Of a stretch of 22,496 nucleotides of DNA, positions 1-8,555 are shown in pieces (position 1 is the stretch's first letter; the number at the start of each line of letters is the position of its first letter). Source of the DNA: Bacteroidota bacterium (GTDB taxonomy: Bacteria > Bacteroidota > Bacteroidia > Bacteroidales > UBA1556); assembly GCA_003973505.1 (NCBI GenBank), contig QNXT01000115.1, positions 1 to 22,496 on the forward strand, written 5' to 3'. The notes below the pieces were generated by a model. It worked only from the letters and a program-made list of their open reading frames with translations, had not been told where the DNA came from and made no database searches. A program made the translations under genes and the position numbers.

Positions 1-2
1 GT

Positions 3-3000
3 GGCGGAAGTACCGTTTTGGCTCTTTATGGTTCAGGCTTGGCTGTAGGACCCGCAGGAAATAATGTATTCTATATAGGTACTCATAGTGGTATTATACC
101 AAGTTCGCAAGTAAGCTATTGGTTGAAAGATCCTAATGGAAATATTGTTGATGCTTTTGCATCAAATGGAGCACAATTCCCTGCAAGTAGTGGAGTAAGT
201 ACTGATGATTTCTCAGGTTCATTAATGAGTGGATCAGGTAATGTTGGCGCAATTCGTACTATTGCTGATAATAATTTGGCTTCGGATTGGGTTGTGGGTG
301 CTAATGGCGTTGCTGCTAGTTTTGGTGTTGCTAATCCCCAAATTCCTCTTAAATCAAACTTAGGATGTGCTAGTAATAGGGTTCCACTGATTATCAATGT
401 AGGAAATCAGAATGCCAATGATGTTGCAGCTTCCTTATTAGTTAGTCCTACTACCGATATTTATTTGAAGACTAACGAAATGATTACAGTGAGAGTTAAG
501 AACTTTGGTACAGCAGATCAGGATACGATACCTGTAGCCTATGTTTTGAACAATAATGCTCCGGTAATTGATACCGTATTCTCAAATGTTGCTGCTAATG
601 ATAGTATCGACTATACATTTAGTACTCCTGCTGATTTATCTATAGCTGATTCTACTTATGCAATTCATGTTTATACTGATTTGGCAACGGATGTAAATCA
701 TTTGAACGATACACTTCATACAAATGTGACTCATTTGGTGGCTGTGTATTGTACTTCAGGAGCTGTATCTACTCTTGATGAAGATATTGGAAATGTAACT
801 TTTGCAAGTATTAATAATACATCTTCAGCTCCGTATAAAGCTACATTTACGGATTATACAAATATAGCACCAGCTCAAATTCAAGCTGGTATGACTTATC
901 CAATCTCTGTGGATATCGTGTTTGATGATCCTGTATGGGCATCTACGGGCTATTGCAAAGTGTATATCGATTATAATCAGAATGGAGTATTTGATGAGCC
1001 CTCAGAGATTGCTTTTGAATCAGTATATAATGGGCCAACCACACTAACGGGTAATGTAAAAGTGCCTTATAATGCTTTGCCTGGTACGGTTAGAATGAGA
1101 GTAATTGCAAGAAATGGTGCTAATGCTTCAATGGTGTCTCCATGTGGACCTTATTCTTCGGGGGAAACTGAGGATTATATGGTTGTGATTGCGCCATCAG
1201 ATCCTATTGATGCCGGTGTTGAAGCGATTATTAATCCGAAAACGATTTCAGAAAATCTTGCTTCTTCTTTAAGTGTTCGTGTGCGTAATTATGGAACAGA
1301 TACCATCAATTCTGTAGATGTTTCCTATATTCTTAATGGTGCTGCTCCCGTTTCCATAACTTATAATACAACAGCCATTGCTCCAAGGGATTCTATGGAT
1401 GTTAGTTTCGGAAATATTACGCTGCAAGAGGGCTTAAATACCATTTGTGCCTTTACTACACTTACAGGTGATACCAATACATTTAACGATACAATTTGTA
1501 AGACTACTTTTGTATATCCTACAGTAAATCTTGATTACACTGACGACTTTGAAGGTCAAGATTTATGGATGGCAGATACTGTGGTGAATCAATGGGAGCG
1601 AGGAGTTCCTGCAATGACTAATATCAATTCAGCACATAGTTCTGCGAATGTATGGGGAATTGATTTGGATGGACAATATGCCAACAATTCATCTCAATAC
1701 CTATATTCTCCACGTATTGTTACTACCGGACTTGATAGTGCGATATTGAAGTTCTGGCATTACTTTGATACTCAGAGTTATGATGGAGGAACAATTCAGG
1801 TTTCTATTGACAATGGACCATGGATTATACTAGGTTTACAGAATGATCCTAATGGAACAAACTGGTATAATTCATCATTTGGAGGTAATCCATGGTGGTC
1901 GGGTAGTAGTAATGGTTGGGTAGAGTCAACCTATAAGCTAATGCTTAATAATACAACCTTTAATCATCCTGATATTATTCAATTTAGATTCCAATTTTTC
2001 AGTAATCTTCAAGGAAATTATGCTGATGGTTGGGCGATTGACGATTTCTCTGTTGAGACATTTAAAATTGCTCAAGATGCAGGTGTAGTCGCTATTAGTA
2101 CTCCTGTGGCTTCTGTTCCTGTTGGGTCAAATGTAACTGTAGCTATTGATGTGAAAAACTTCGGTACCGATCCTTTGATTAATATCCCAGTTTCTTATAC
2201 TATTGGAGCTACTACTGAGACTGCTACATTCACAATTCCTGCTCCGGGTTTATTGCCAGGTGAGGTGAAGACTTATACCTTCGCTACAGGATTTACTGCT
2301 CCAAACGCCGATTTTAATATCTGTGCTAAGACTGAAATGAATGATGCTCATCCTCAGAATGATGAAACTTGTAAGCAAGTTCATATATCAATGGCTCCAA
2401 TTGATGTTCAAACAATTGGTCTATCTGTTGATCAGGCATGGAGCGATACTACGAAAATTACTCTTGATAATACGGTTCGAGTACAGGTTGTGAATAATGG
2501 TACAACGACTCTTACAAGTATTAACTTTGAGTATAGAGTAAACAATGCTCCTAAAGGTACAGGTACATGGAGTGGTAGTTTAGCGAGTATGGATACATTG
2601 GTTTATACCTTTACGGATACTTATAAGTCACCACTTAATTATTACCAAGTATGCGCTAAAGCAACGGTTATCGGCGATGCTGACCTTACTAATAATGATT
2701 TCTGTAAGACCTACTTAGGAGTGAATAATGTGGGTATTGAAGGAAGCCAAGCTGATGGATTTAGCGTGAAGCAAAATCGTCCAAACCCTGCTCATGGTAA
2801 GGTGACAGTTGATTTCAATATTCCTCAATCAGGTAAAGTTCATTTCGAATTGCGTAATGCTCTTGGACAAGTAATTATTTCTAAAGAGTTGGATCGTCAA
2901 GTTGGAAAGAACCAAATTGAGATTGATGCTACATCTTTGACTTCGGGTATATATTACTATACGATCGTGTTTAACAACCATCGTATCACCAAGAAAATGC

Positions 3001-3014
3001 TAGTTAACAACTAG
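3..3014 (+). CDS. Large secreted multidomain protein with T9SS type A sorting domain (5' end outside window)
   Basis: The reading frame is open from the first full codon (position 3), so the gene begins outside the window; the TTG at 18 is not its start. About 1003 residues are visible. Counting from the window edge: residues 1-118 resemble the end of a lamin-tail-like domain; 248-402 form a GEVED-type domain (YCTSGA at its start, GETEDY near its end); 513-685 form a MAM/jelly-roll-like domain starting DDFEG and ending WAIDDFSVE. Around these are four CARDB/Ig-like beta repeats (about 130-245, 405-510, 692-800, 801-915), each with a VKNFGT- or VNNGT-like strand and a TLNDT/NNDFCK-like end. 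The last 80 residues (NRPNPAHG, LRNALGQ, LTSGIYYY, KKMLV) are a classic T9SS type A sorting domain. The protein is therefore expected to be exported and surface-anchored or released. No catalytic domain is visible; an N-terminal enzyme could lie upstream. Confidence 0.93.
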   Translation, partial: GGSTVLALYGSGLAVGPAGNNVFYIGTHSGIIPSSQVSYWLKDPNGNIVDAFASNGAQFPASSGVSTDDFSGSLMSGSGNVGAIRTIADNNLASDWVVGANGVAASFGVANPQIPLKSNLGCASNRVPLIINVGNQNANDVAASLLVSPTTDIYLKTNEMITVRVKNFGTADQDTIPVAYVLNNNAPVIDTVFSNVAANDSIDYTFSTPADLSIADSTYAIHVYTDLATDVNHLNDTLHTNVTHLVAVYCTSGAVSTLDEDIGNVTFASINNTSSAPYKATFTDYTNIAPAQIQAGMTYPISVDIVFDDPVWASTGYCKVYIDYNQNGVFDEPSEIAFESVYNGPTTLTGNVKVPYNALPGTVRMRVIARNGANASMVSPCGPYSSGETEDYMVVIAPSDPIDAGVEAIINPKTISENLASSLSVRVRNYGTDTINSVDVSYILNGAAPVSITYNTTAIAPRDSMDVSFGNITLQEGLNTICAFTTLTGDTNTFNDTICKTTFVYPTVNLDYTDDFEGQDLWMADTVVNQWERGVPAMTNINSAHSSANVWGIDLDGQYANNSSQYLYSPRIVTTGLDSAILKFWHYFDTQSYDGGTIQVSIDNGPWIILGLQNDPNGTNWYNSSFGGNPWWSGSSNGWVESTYKLMLNNTTFNHPDIIQFRFQFFSNLQGNYADGWAIDDFSVETFKIAQDAGVVAISTPVASVPVGSNVTVAIDVKNFGTDPLINIPVSYTIGATTETATFTIPAPGLLPGEVKTYTFATGFTAPNADFNICAKTEMNDAHPQNDETCKQVHISMAPIDVQTIGLSVDQAWSDTTKITLDNTVRVQVVNNGTTTLTSINFEYRVNNAPKGTGTWSGSLASMDTLVYTFTDTYKSPLNYYQVCAKATVIGDADLTNNDFCKTYLGVNNVGIEGSQADGFSVKQNRPNPAHGKVTVDFNIPQSGKVHFELRNALGQVIISKELDRQVGKNQIEIDATSLTSGIYYYTIVFNNHRITKKMLVNN

Positions 3015-3035
3015 GAATTAACAGCTAATTATATT

Positions 3036-3068
3036 AGGCCTCTTCGAGCAATCGGAGAGGCCTTTTTT
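3036..3068 (+). terminator. Rho-independent terminator after the T9SS protein
   Basis: An 8-bp stem, AGGCCTCT at 3036-3043 and AGAGGCCT at 3056-3063, has a 12-base loop and is followed by a run of T. It lies 22 bases after the stop codon and separates the secreted protein from the next gene. Confidence 0.9.
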
Positions 3069-3133
3069 GTTTTGGATATTTCAAAACGGTATTTTGTTAT
3101 ATATAGAAAAGTTACATTTATTTATTAGGTATT

Positions 3134-3167
3134 TTGGCTCTTTTCTGATATTAATTCTTTATTTTCG
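3134..3167 (+). promoter_or_regulatory. Candidate promoter of the YhbP-like gene, abutting its ATG
   Basis: TATTTTCG at 3160-3167 fits the Bacteroidota -7 element TAnnTTTG with one change. A TTG at 3134-3136 could be the -33 element, but the 23-base spacing is longer than usual. The -7 box ends only four bases before the ATG at 3172, so transcription would start at or very near the start codon. Confidence 0.4.
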
Positions 3168-3171
3168 CAGC

Positions 3172-3597
3172 ATGATAGATCAAAAATTCATCGATTTTAT
3201 AAATGAGCACCATGTACTTACACTTAGTACTGTAAAGGATGGTCAGCCCTATACTGCAAATTGCTTTTATGTGTATTTGCCAGAGCAAAATATGTTTGTA
3301 TTTACCTCTGATAAAGAAACCCGCCATGGGAGTGAAATGTTGGACAATCCGAAAGTGGCAGCCAATATTGTATTAGAAACAAAAACGATTGGGAAAATAC
3401 AGGGCTTGCAAATAGCCGGAGTTGCTGAGCCTTTGGAAGGGCAGGAGCTAAAAAAAGGAAAGCTAGCCTATCTTAAAGCTTATCCTTATGCAGTATTGAA
3501 ATTAGAAACCATGTGGGGCTTGAAAGTGAATTTTCTGAAACTAACCGACAATCGTTTGGGGTTCGGCAAAAAGTTGATTTGGGAACAAGACCAATAA
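3172..3597 (+). CDS. YhbP/UPF0306-like FMN-binding split-barrel protein
   Basis: 141 residues. The frame stays open back to a TTG at 3067, but that lies inside the preceding terminator, and the ATG at 3172 gives the family's usual length and N-terminus (an initial helix, then HVLTLST). The family is pyridoxamine-phosphate-oxidase-like split barrels. The C-terminal block TDNRLGFGKKLIW closely matches the end of E. coli YhbP as I recall it, and TSDKETRHG fits the conserved TRH segment. These proteins are thought to bind a flavin; the substrate is unknown. It is a single-gene unit between a terminator and the long nrdJ leader. There is no Shine-Dalgarno sequence. The family call is firm; biochemical function is not known. 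Confidence 0.85.
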   Translation: MIDQKFIDFINEHHVLTLSTVKDGQPYTANCFYVYLPEQNMFVFTSDKETRHGSEMLDNPKVAANIVLETKTIGKIQGLQIAGVAEPLEGQELKKGKLAYLKAYPYAVLKLETMWGLKVNFLKLTDNRLGFGKKLIWEQDQ

Positions 3598-4033
3598 GCC
3601 AAAATTATTATCCCATTAACATTCTAAAAAACTCTTAGTTGAAATTTTTCAATAAGATAAGCTTGTTTTAAAAAAAAGAGTACCACTTAAATTTTCATTG
3701 GACAGAAGTTAGAATTTAATCTTGTGCAAAAAATGATTTTCTTGTTAAAAACAGTAAATAATATATACTAAACGTTAGTGTTATTTTTCTTCCATTTTCC
3801 TCTAAATTTAGCCTGATTTTTTGCTTGAAATCCTTACTGAATAGGCCTTAAATGAAATTCTGAGTTTTAGGTAGAATTATTCTAAATAAGCGTAAATAAC
3901 ACTAAATCAGTATTCTGAAAAATCGTGTTTTGATGAAAGTTTTATTTTGTCATTCACAGATAGTTAGATTATTTCGTTGAAAACTTAGGATGATTGTTAA
4001 TAAATGCAGTACTAAAAATAACAATTCTCGTAC
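3598..4033. other. AT-rich intergenic region upstream of nrdJ, with a distant inverted repeat
   Basis: No supported ORF or RNA gene was found here. The notable structure is a perfect 12-bp inverted repeat: TTAGTGTTATTT at 3775-3786 and its reverse complement at 3894-3905, about 107 bases apart. An imperfect palindrome (ACTAAACGTTAGT, 3768-3780) overlaps the left arm. I looked for a cobalamin-riboswitch B12 box (GCCACTG-like) and saw none. Confidence 0.5.
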
Positions 4034-4041
4034 TATCTTCG
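4034..4041 (+). promoter_or_regulatory. Candidate -7 element for the nrdJ transcript
   Basis: TATCTTCG fits TAnnTTTG with one change. A start about five bases downstream (near 4046) would give a leader of about 29 bases to the short upstream ORF at 4075. No good TTG is seen at the usual -33 spacing. Confidence 0.4.
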
Positions 4042-4074
4042 TAATCGTGAAATTCTGAAAGGGGAATTTTGTAA

Positions 4075-4122
4075 ATGGCTGAAATTTATATTAATAAACA
4101 ACTTAAAGATTTATACTTATGA
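4075..4122 (+). CDS. Candidate 15-residue leader ORF overlapping the nrdJ start
   Basis: ATG at 4075 opens a 15-codon frame (MAEIYINKQLKDLYL). Its TGA stop at 4120-4122 shares the ATGA overlap with the nrdJ ATG at 4119. An AAGGGG purine block at 4059-4064 lies 10 bases before this ATG and is the best Shine-Dalgarno-like sequence in the leader, whereas nrdJ itself has only a weak A-rich stretch. The arrangement fits translational coupling. It may also be chance, because such short frames are common in AT-rich DNA; no homolog is known to me. Confidence 0.35.
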   Translation: MAEIYINKQLKDLYL

Positions 4123-6836
4123 CAAATCCTGACCTTTTTGCTCAATTGGAGACGAATAATGATGTTTTGGGAGAGGAAAGCAAATCGAATAAACTGTATG
4201 ACGAATTGCTGGAAGCAAGGAATAAATCGAAAAAAACGAATAAGGAAGAAATGCAAACGACTTTAATAGATGAAAAACAAGCTGAGGTGGGAGCGTCACA
4301 GCTTGAAGAAAAAAGTTATACTTATGAGGAGGCTTTAGAGGCTGCAACGGAGTATTTCAAAGGAGATTCAATGGCTGCCGGAGTGTGGATTAATAAATAT
4401 GCATTGAAGGATAGCTATGGAAATATCTTCGAGAAAACGCCTGATGATATGCATCGCCGAATAGCTCGCGAGCTTGCTCGAATCGAATTGAAGTATAATA
4501 ATCCAATGAGTGAAGATGAGTTGTTTAATGTACTTCAGGGATTTAAGTATATTCTACCTCAAGGAAGTCCTATGGCTGGTATTGGTAATAAGTATCAAGT
4601 AGGATCTTTATCAAATTGTTTTGTAATTGGAAATGAAGGTAACTCTGATTCTTATGGAGGAATTATGAAAATTGACCAAGAACAAGTGCAATTGATGAAG
4701 CGACGTGGTGGAGTTGGTCACGATTTGAGCGGTATTCGTCCAAAGGGTAGCCCTGTTAAAAATAGTGCACTCACCTCAACGGGTATTGTTCCTTTTATGG
4801 AGCGTTATTCAAATTCTACCCGTGAAGTAGCACAAGATGGTCGTCGTGGAGCTTTAATGTTGAGTATTGCCGTTAACCATCCTGATTCAGAAGATTTTAT
4901 TGATGCCAAAATTGATAGTACAAAGGTTACGGGAGCTAATGTATCTGTGAAAATTACTGACGATTTTATGCGTTCAGTTATTAATGGTACTGAGTTTAAA
5001 CAACAATATCCCATTGATTCAGACAATCCTACTCATGTAACAACAACCGATGCACGTCGTATTTGGAATAAAATTGTGCATAATGCATGGAAATCGGCTG
5101 AGCCTGGTATTTTGTTTTGGGATACTGTAATCAGAGAGTCAGTTCCTGATAGTTATGCCGATTTGGGATTTAAAACCGTTTCTACCAATCCTTGTGGTGA
5201 AATTCCTTTATGTCCTTACGATAGCTGTCGTTTATTAGCCATTAACTTATTTGGATATGTAGAAAATCCATTTACTGATAAAGCTCGATTCAATCATAAA
5301 TTATTTGCCAAGCATGTACATATAGCTCAGCGTATAATGGATGATATCATTGATTTGGAGCAAGAAAAAATTGATCGCATCATTGCTAAAATCGATTCAG
5401 ACCCTGAATCAGATGAAATAAAAGCTGTAGAACGTAATCTATGGATGAATATCCGAAATAAAACAGAGCAGGGACGTCGTACTGGTGTGGGAATCACTGC
5501 TGAAGGTGATATGTTAGCTGCTTTAGGATTAAAGTATGGTACGGACGAAGCTACGGAGTTTTCGGTAGAAGTACATAAATTTTTAGCCGTAGAGGCCTAC
5601 CGTGCGTCTGTAGAATTAGCTAAAGAACGTGGTTCTTTCCCTATCTATGATTATAAACGTGAGAAAAATAACCCATTCATAAATCGTATTTTCTCTGCTG
5701 CTCCGGGATTGGAGGAGGATATGAAAAAGTATGGTCGTCGTAATATCTCATTACTTACCATAGCTCCAACAGGAACAACAAGTATGATGGCACAAACATC
5801 ATCAGGAATTGAGCCTGTATTTATGGTGTCTTATATGCGTCGTCGTAAGGTGAATCCAAATGATAGCACTGCGAATGCAACTTTCGTGGATGAGGTTGGC
5901 GATCATTGGGAAGAATATCCTGTATTCCATCATAACTTTGAAACATGGATGCGTGTGAATGGTTATGATGTGGAAGAGGTTAAGAAAATGAATCAGGAAC
6001 AACTGAATGAAATTATTAAAGAGTCTCCTTATTATGGTGCAACTTCTGCAGATGTAGATTGGGTTGCAAAGGTTAAAATGCAAGGAGCTGTTCAGAAATG
6101 GGTAGATCACTCCATTAGTGTAACGGTGAATGTTCCTGAGGAAGCCAAAGAAGAATTGATTGGAGAGATATACGAAGAGGCTTGGAAGTCGGGTTGTAAG
6201 GGAATTACCGTTTATCGTGAAGGTTCGCGTTCGGGAGTTCTAGTGTCAAACGACAAAAAGGAGGAAAAAGAAGATGAAAATGATTTCAAAGAAACTCAAG
6301 CTCCATCTCGTCCTAAAAAACTAGAAGCAAGTATTGTACGTTTCCAAAACAATAAAGAGAAATGGGTGGCTGTTGTAGGTATTTATAAGGGACGTCCTTA
6401 TGAGGTATTTACTGGTAAGGCCGAAGATTTCTTTATTCCTACTTATGTTGAAGAAGGTTGGGTGGTAAAGAATAGAACTGAGAAGGGTAAGAGTCGTTAC
6501 GATTTCGAGTTTGAAGATCGTGGTGGCGTGATGCAAGAGTATCGCGGACTTTCTCGTACATTTGATAAAGAGTTTTGGAATTATGCAAAACTTATCTCAG
6601 GAATCCTTCGTCACGGTATGCCATTACCATTTGTAGTGGATATTGTAAATACTTTAAGCTTTGAGAATGATAGTATTAACACCTGGAAAACGGGAGTGGT
6701 TCGAGCTTTGAAGAAATTTATACCTGATGGAACGAAGTCAAAAGATACCACTTGTCCTGAGTGTGGCGACGATGCGTTGGTATATAAAGAAGGTTGTTTG
6801 AGCTGTACAAGTTGTGGATACTCAAAATGTGGTTAG
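4119..6836 (+). CDS. nrdJ: Adenosylcobalamin-dependent (class II) ribonucleoside-diphosphate reductase
   Basis: 905 residues. It reduces ribonucleotides to deoxyribonucleotides with a cobalamin-derived thiyl radical and so works with or without oxygen. The barrel carries NPCGE with Cys359 (radical site) and Glu361. Cys167 in LSNCFV and Cys370 in DSCRLLAINL fit the redox pair. APTGTTSMM is the usual substrate-loop motif. The tail (about 765 onward) has a TSCPD-like segment and ends in a CPEC...CTSCGYSKC cysteine cluster, as in the zinc-type NrdJ family (NrdJ_Z). The first ~60 residues, before YTYEEALEAATEYF, are a charged low-complexity extension. The ATG at 4251, preceded by AAGGAAGAA, is an alternative start that would remove 44 of them. 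No class I or III reductase, nor nrdR, is in the window. The gene ends at its own terminator. Confidence 0.96.
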   Translation: MTNPDLFAQLETNNDVLGEESKSNKLYDELLEARNKSKKTNKEEMQTTLIDEKQAEVGASQLEEKSYTYEEALEAATEYFKGDSMAAGVWINKYALKDSYGNIFEKTPDDMHRRIARELARIELKYNNPMSEDELFNVLQGFKYILPQGSPMAGIGNKYQVGSLSNCFVIGNEGNSDSYGGIMKIDQEQVQLMKRRGGVGHDLSGIRPKGSPVKNSALTSTGIVPFMERYSNSTREVAQDGRRGALMLSIAVNHPDSEDFIDAKIDSTKVTGANVSVKITDDFMRSVINGTEFKQQYPIDSDNPTHVTTTDARRIWNKIVHNAWKSAEPGILFWDTVIRESVPDSYADLGFKTVSTNPCGEIPLCPYDSCRLLAINLFGYVENPFTDKARFNHKLFAKHVHIAQRIMDDIIDLEQEKIDRIIAKIDSDPESDEIKAVERNLWMNIRNKTEQGRRTGVGITAEGDMLAALGLKYGTDEATEFSVEVHKFLAVEAYRASVELAKERGSFPIYDYKREKNNPFINRIFSAAPGLEEDMKKYGRRNISLLTIAPTGTTSMMAQTSSGIEPVFMVSYMRRRKVNPNDSTANATFVDEVGDHWEEYPVFHHNFETWMRVNGYDVEEVKKMNQEQLNEIIKESPYYGATSADVDWVAKVKMQGAVQKWVDHSISVTVNVPEEAKEELIGEIYEEAWKSGCKGITVYREGSRSGVLVSNDKKEEKEDENDFKETQAPSRPKKLEASIVRFQNNKEKWVAVVGIYKGRPYEVFTGKAEDFFIPTYVEEGWVVKNRTEKGKSRYDFEFEDRGGVMQEYRGLSRTFDKEFWNYAKLISGILRHGMPLPFVVDIVNTLSFENDSINTWKTGVVRALKKFIPDGTKSKDTTCPECGDDALVYKEGCLSCTSCGYSKCG

Positions 6837-6860
6837 AAACATTTTAATTATATAAGAGAA

Positions 6861-6894
6861 AACGGTCATTCATTTATTTGAATGGCCGTTTTTT
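6861..6894 (+). terminator. Rho-independent terminator of nrdJ
   Basis: An 11-bp stem with one G-U pair (6861-6871 with 6880-6890) and an 8-base loop is followed by six T, 24 bases after the nrdJ stop. Confidence 0.9.
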
Positions 6895-6926
6895 ATTTAT
6901 TGGATAAGCTTTGTCAATTTCGATAA

Positions 6927-7000
6927 ATCACATTATACGTATGAATAATGTGAGAAATATCACATAATACATATGAATAATGTGAGAAACATCACATAAT
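6927..7000. repeat. 32-bp tandem repeat built of alternating TCACA/TGTGA half-sites
   Basis: Units start at 6927, 6959 and 6991 (2.3 copies, exact 32-base period). Each full unit carries TCACAT, then ATGTGA in inverted orientation. The array reads as five half-sites, and two of the junctions are perfect TGTGA-N6-TCACA palindromes (6949-6964 and 6981-6996), the form recognised by CRP/FNR-family regulators in other bacteria. It lies between the convergent 3' ends of nrdJ and the FGE-like gene, so it is not in an obvious promoter position. It can also fold as hairpins in RNA. Confidence 0.8.
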
Positions 7001-7029
7001 TGACACGTAAACTTAATGGAAAATGATGC

Positions 7030-7875
7030 CTATTCTTTAATAATTTCAATAAAATACCGAAATCCTAAATCAATATCTGAGTGCTCATATTTTTCGGTGG
7101 AAGTGATTTGTACATCATAACCTGCAGAACGCCATCCACCACCACAGGCAATTCCTTTTTCTTGTATCATCTCGGCAGCATTGCCACTCATATTGTATAA
7201 GCCGATGCTGTTAGGTTTAAAGGAGTTTACCAGCATGGTGCCTGTTGTATTTTCGTTAATATTATTGGCAATACCCATATTGCTAGCGTGCTTAGGAAGT
7301 CCATATTCCCCCTTTTCCTTGTCCCAGTGAATGCTGGCTTGGTGAATCTTATGAAAATTGCAATTGCCTGTTACATAGGGTCCACCCCAAGGGTAGGGAG
7401 CATGCTGCATTGTTCCTATTGCTGCTTTTTGCCATTCTTCTTTGCTAGGAAGACGAATTAGAACCTTATTGAATTTACGATGTGGATTGTTATTGTATTT
7501 CTGACTAAGCCAATTGCAATATAGCTTTGCAGCTTCGTAGGAAATATTAACTACTGGGTAATTATCATAAGCAGGATGTGTATGATAATAATCCATAAAT
7601 GGCTCCATATAATTGTTTTTTGACACCCAATTTGCCGAGTCAATTTGAGCAATCTCAAGAAGTTTCATTTCTTTTTCTTTTTTCAATTCGTTGAGGAACT
7701 CTCTATATTGAAAATTGGTGGTTTCGTATATAGCGGCATAAAGATTTGAATCCACCTTAACCATTGTTTTATCGATATTTTTAAGGCTAACTATTGGTGT
7801 ATTTTTTTTCGTGGCAGCCATAAATACCAAGCTAAGACCAATAATAGCCAAGCTGTAAATTGTAATTTTTTTCAT
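7030..7875 (-). CDS. Secreted FGE/sulfatase-modifying-factor-like domain protein, probably non-catalytic
   Basis: 281 residues from the ATG at 7875. The frame extends ten codons further (7905), but the later ATG starts a proper signal peptide (MKKITIYSLAIIGLSLVF), so I chose it. The rest matches the formylglycine-generating-enzyme fold (PF03781 family): ETTNFQYREFL, NYPVVNISYEAAKLYCNWLS, RLPSKEEWQKAA, YPWGG, GLYNMSGNAAEM, CGGGWRS and a final LGFRYF. The two active-site cysteines of true FGE, which follow the GGS motif, are absent (GGGWRSAGYDV). It is probably a structural or binding member, like the GldJ/GldK relatives of gliding and T9SS machinery, although the genes beside it give no direct link. 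It lies 68 bases downstream of the Nudix gene on the same strand and may be co-transcribed. Confidence 0.82.
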   Translation of the reverse strand: MKKITIYSLAIIGLSLVFMAATKKNTPIVSLKNIDKTMVKVDSNLYAAIYETTNFQYREFLNELKKEKEMKLLEIAQIDSANWVSKNNYMEPFMDYYHTHPAYDNYPVVNISYEAAKLYCNWLSQKYNNNPHRKFNKVLIRLPSKEEWQKAAIGTMQHAPYPWGGPYVTGNCNFHKIHQASIHWDKEKGEYGLPKHASNMGIANNINENTTGTMLVNSFKPNSIGLYNMSGNAAEMIQEKGIACGGGWRSAGYDVQITSTEKYEHSDIDLGFRYFIEIIKE

Positions 7876-7943
7876 GAAGATATTAGATTTGTGTTCAATT
7901 ACCATAACGCTATGTTTTGTAAAATATTGTAAAGTGTATTCAA

Positions 7944-8555
7944 TTAGGATATCGTATGCTCTTTATAAAATTCATATAAAGAATCCCAAGATAAACGTAA
8001 GTAGTCTTCCACTTCGGATTTATTTACCCACTGCACTTTCTCAATTCCTTCTTCTGTTTGTGGAATAAGCTTTGCTTCCGTTGTTGTTTTCATTTTATAC
8101 CAATGCGTCACCTTTAGCACCATTCGTCCTTTATATTCATATATATGGCGACTGATTCCAATTTTAGAGCCAATCTCAAGGTTCGACACCCCGGTTTCTT
8201 CTTCCACTTCGCGCATAGCACATTCTTCAAGTGTTTCGCCCTTGTCTAAATGCCCTTTTGGAATATCCCAATGTCCTTCACGATAAATCATTAAGAGCTC
8301 ATTTTTTTTATTCCAAACCCATCCGCCAGCTGCCAGGCGAAGTTCGTAATTAGCTTCAAATGTTTCGATTAATTTTTTATCATCTGCTGATAAAACAATA
8401 AAGTCGGAAGAGCTTGATTTAAGCAGATGATTTCGAATAGCGGCATTCACTGTTTTAGGATTTTTCAAACATACTACAGTGGCATTCCCATAGTTAAATA
8501 TTTCTTTACTATTTGCTAAAATTAGCCGTTTATTATTGATAAAAACTTTATACAT
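7944..8555 (-). CDS. Nudix hydrolase
   Basis: 203 residues. A perfect Nudix box (GX5EX7REUXEEXGU) spans residues 101-123, beginning GHLDKGE and ending REVEEETGV, so Mg-dependent cleavage of a nucleoside-diphosphate-linked substrate is expected. WDIPKGHL just before the box is typical of diadenosine-polyphosphate or general housekeeping Nudix enzymes. An N-terminal segment of about 70 residues (MYKVFINNKRLIL...) precedes the catalytic domain and is unassigned. The gene diverges from pyrE across 84 bases. From memory, a Nudix gene beside pyrE and an SRPBCC gene recurs in Bacteroidota, but this needs a neighbourhood search. The substrate cannot be told from sequence. Confidence 0.9.
   Translation of the reverse strand: MYKVFINNKRLILANSKEIFNYGNATVVCLKNPKTVNAAIRNHLLKSSSSDFIVLSADDKKLIETFEANYELRLAAGGWVWNKKNELLMIYREGHWDIPKGHLDKGETLEECAMREVEEETGVSNLEIGSKIGISRHIYEYKGRMVLKVTHWYKMKTTTEAKLIPQTEEGIEKVQWVNKSEVEDYLRLSWDSLYEFYKEHTIS

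Noticed and set aside
3067..3171. TTG start extending the YhbP-like frame by 35 residues
   Set aside because: It lies within the T run of the preceding terminator, and the ATG at 3172 fits the family length and start.
3598..4118. Cobalamin riboswitch upstream of the B12-dependent nrdJ
   Set aside because: Expected on functional grounds, but no B12-box (GCCACTG-like) sequence or matching stem pattern was found.
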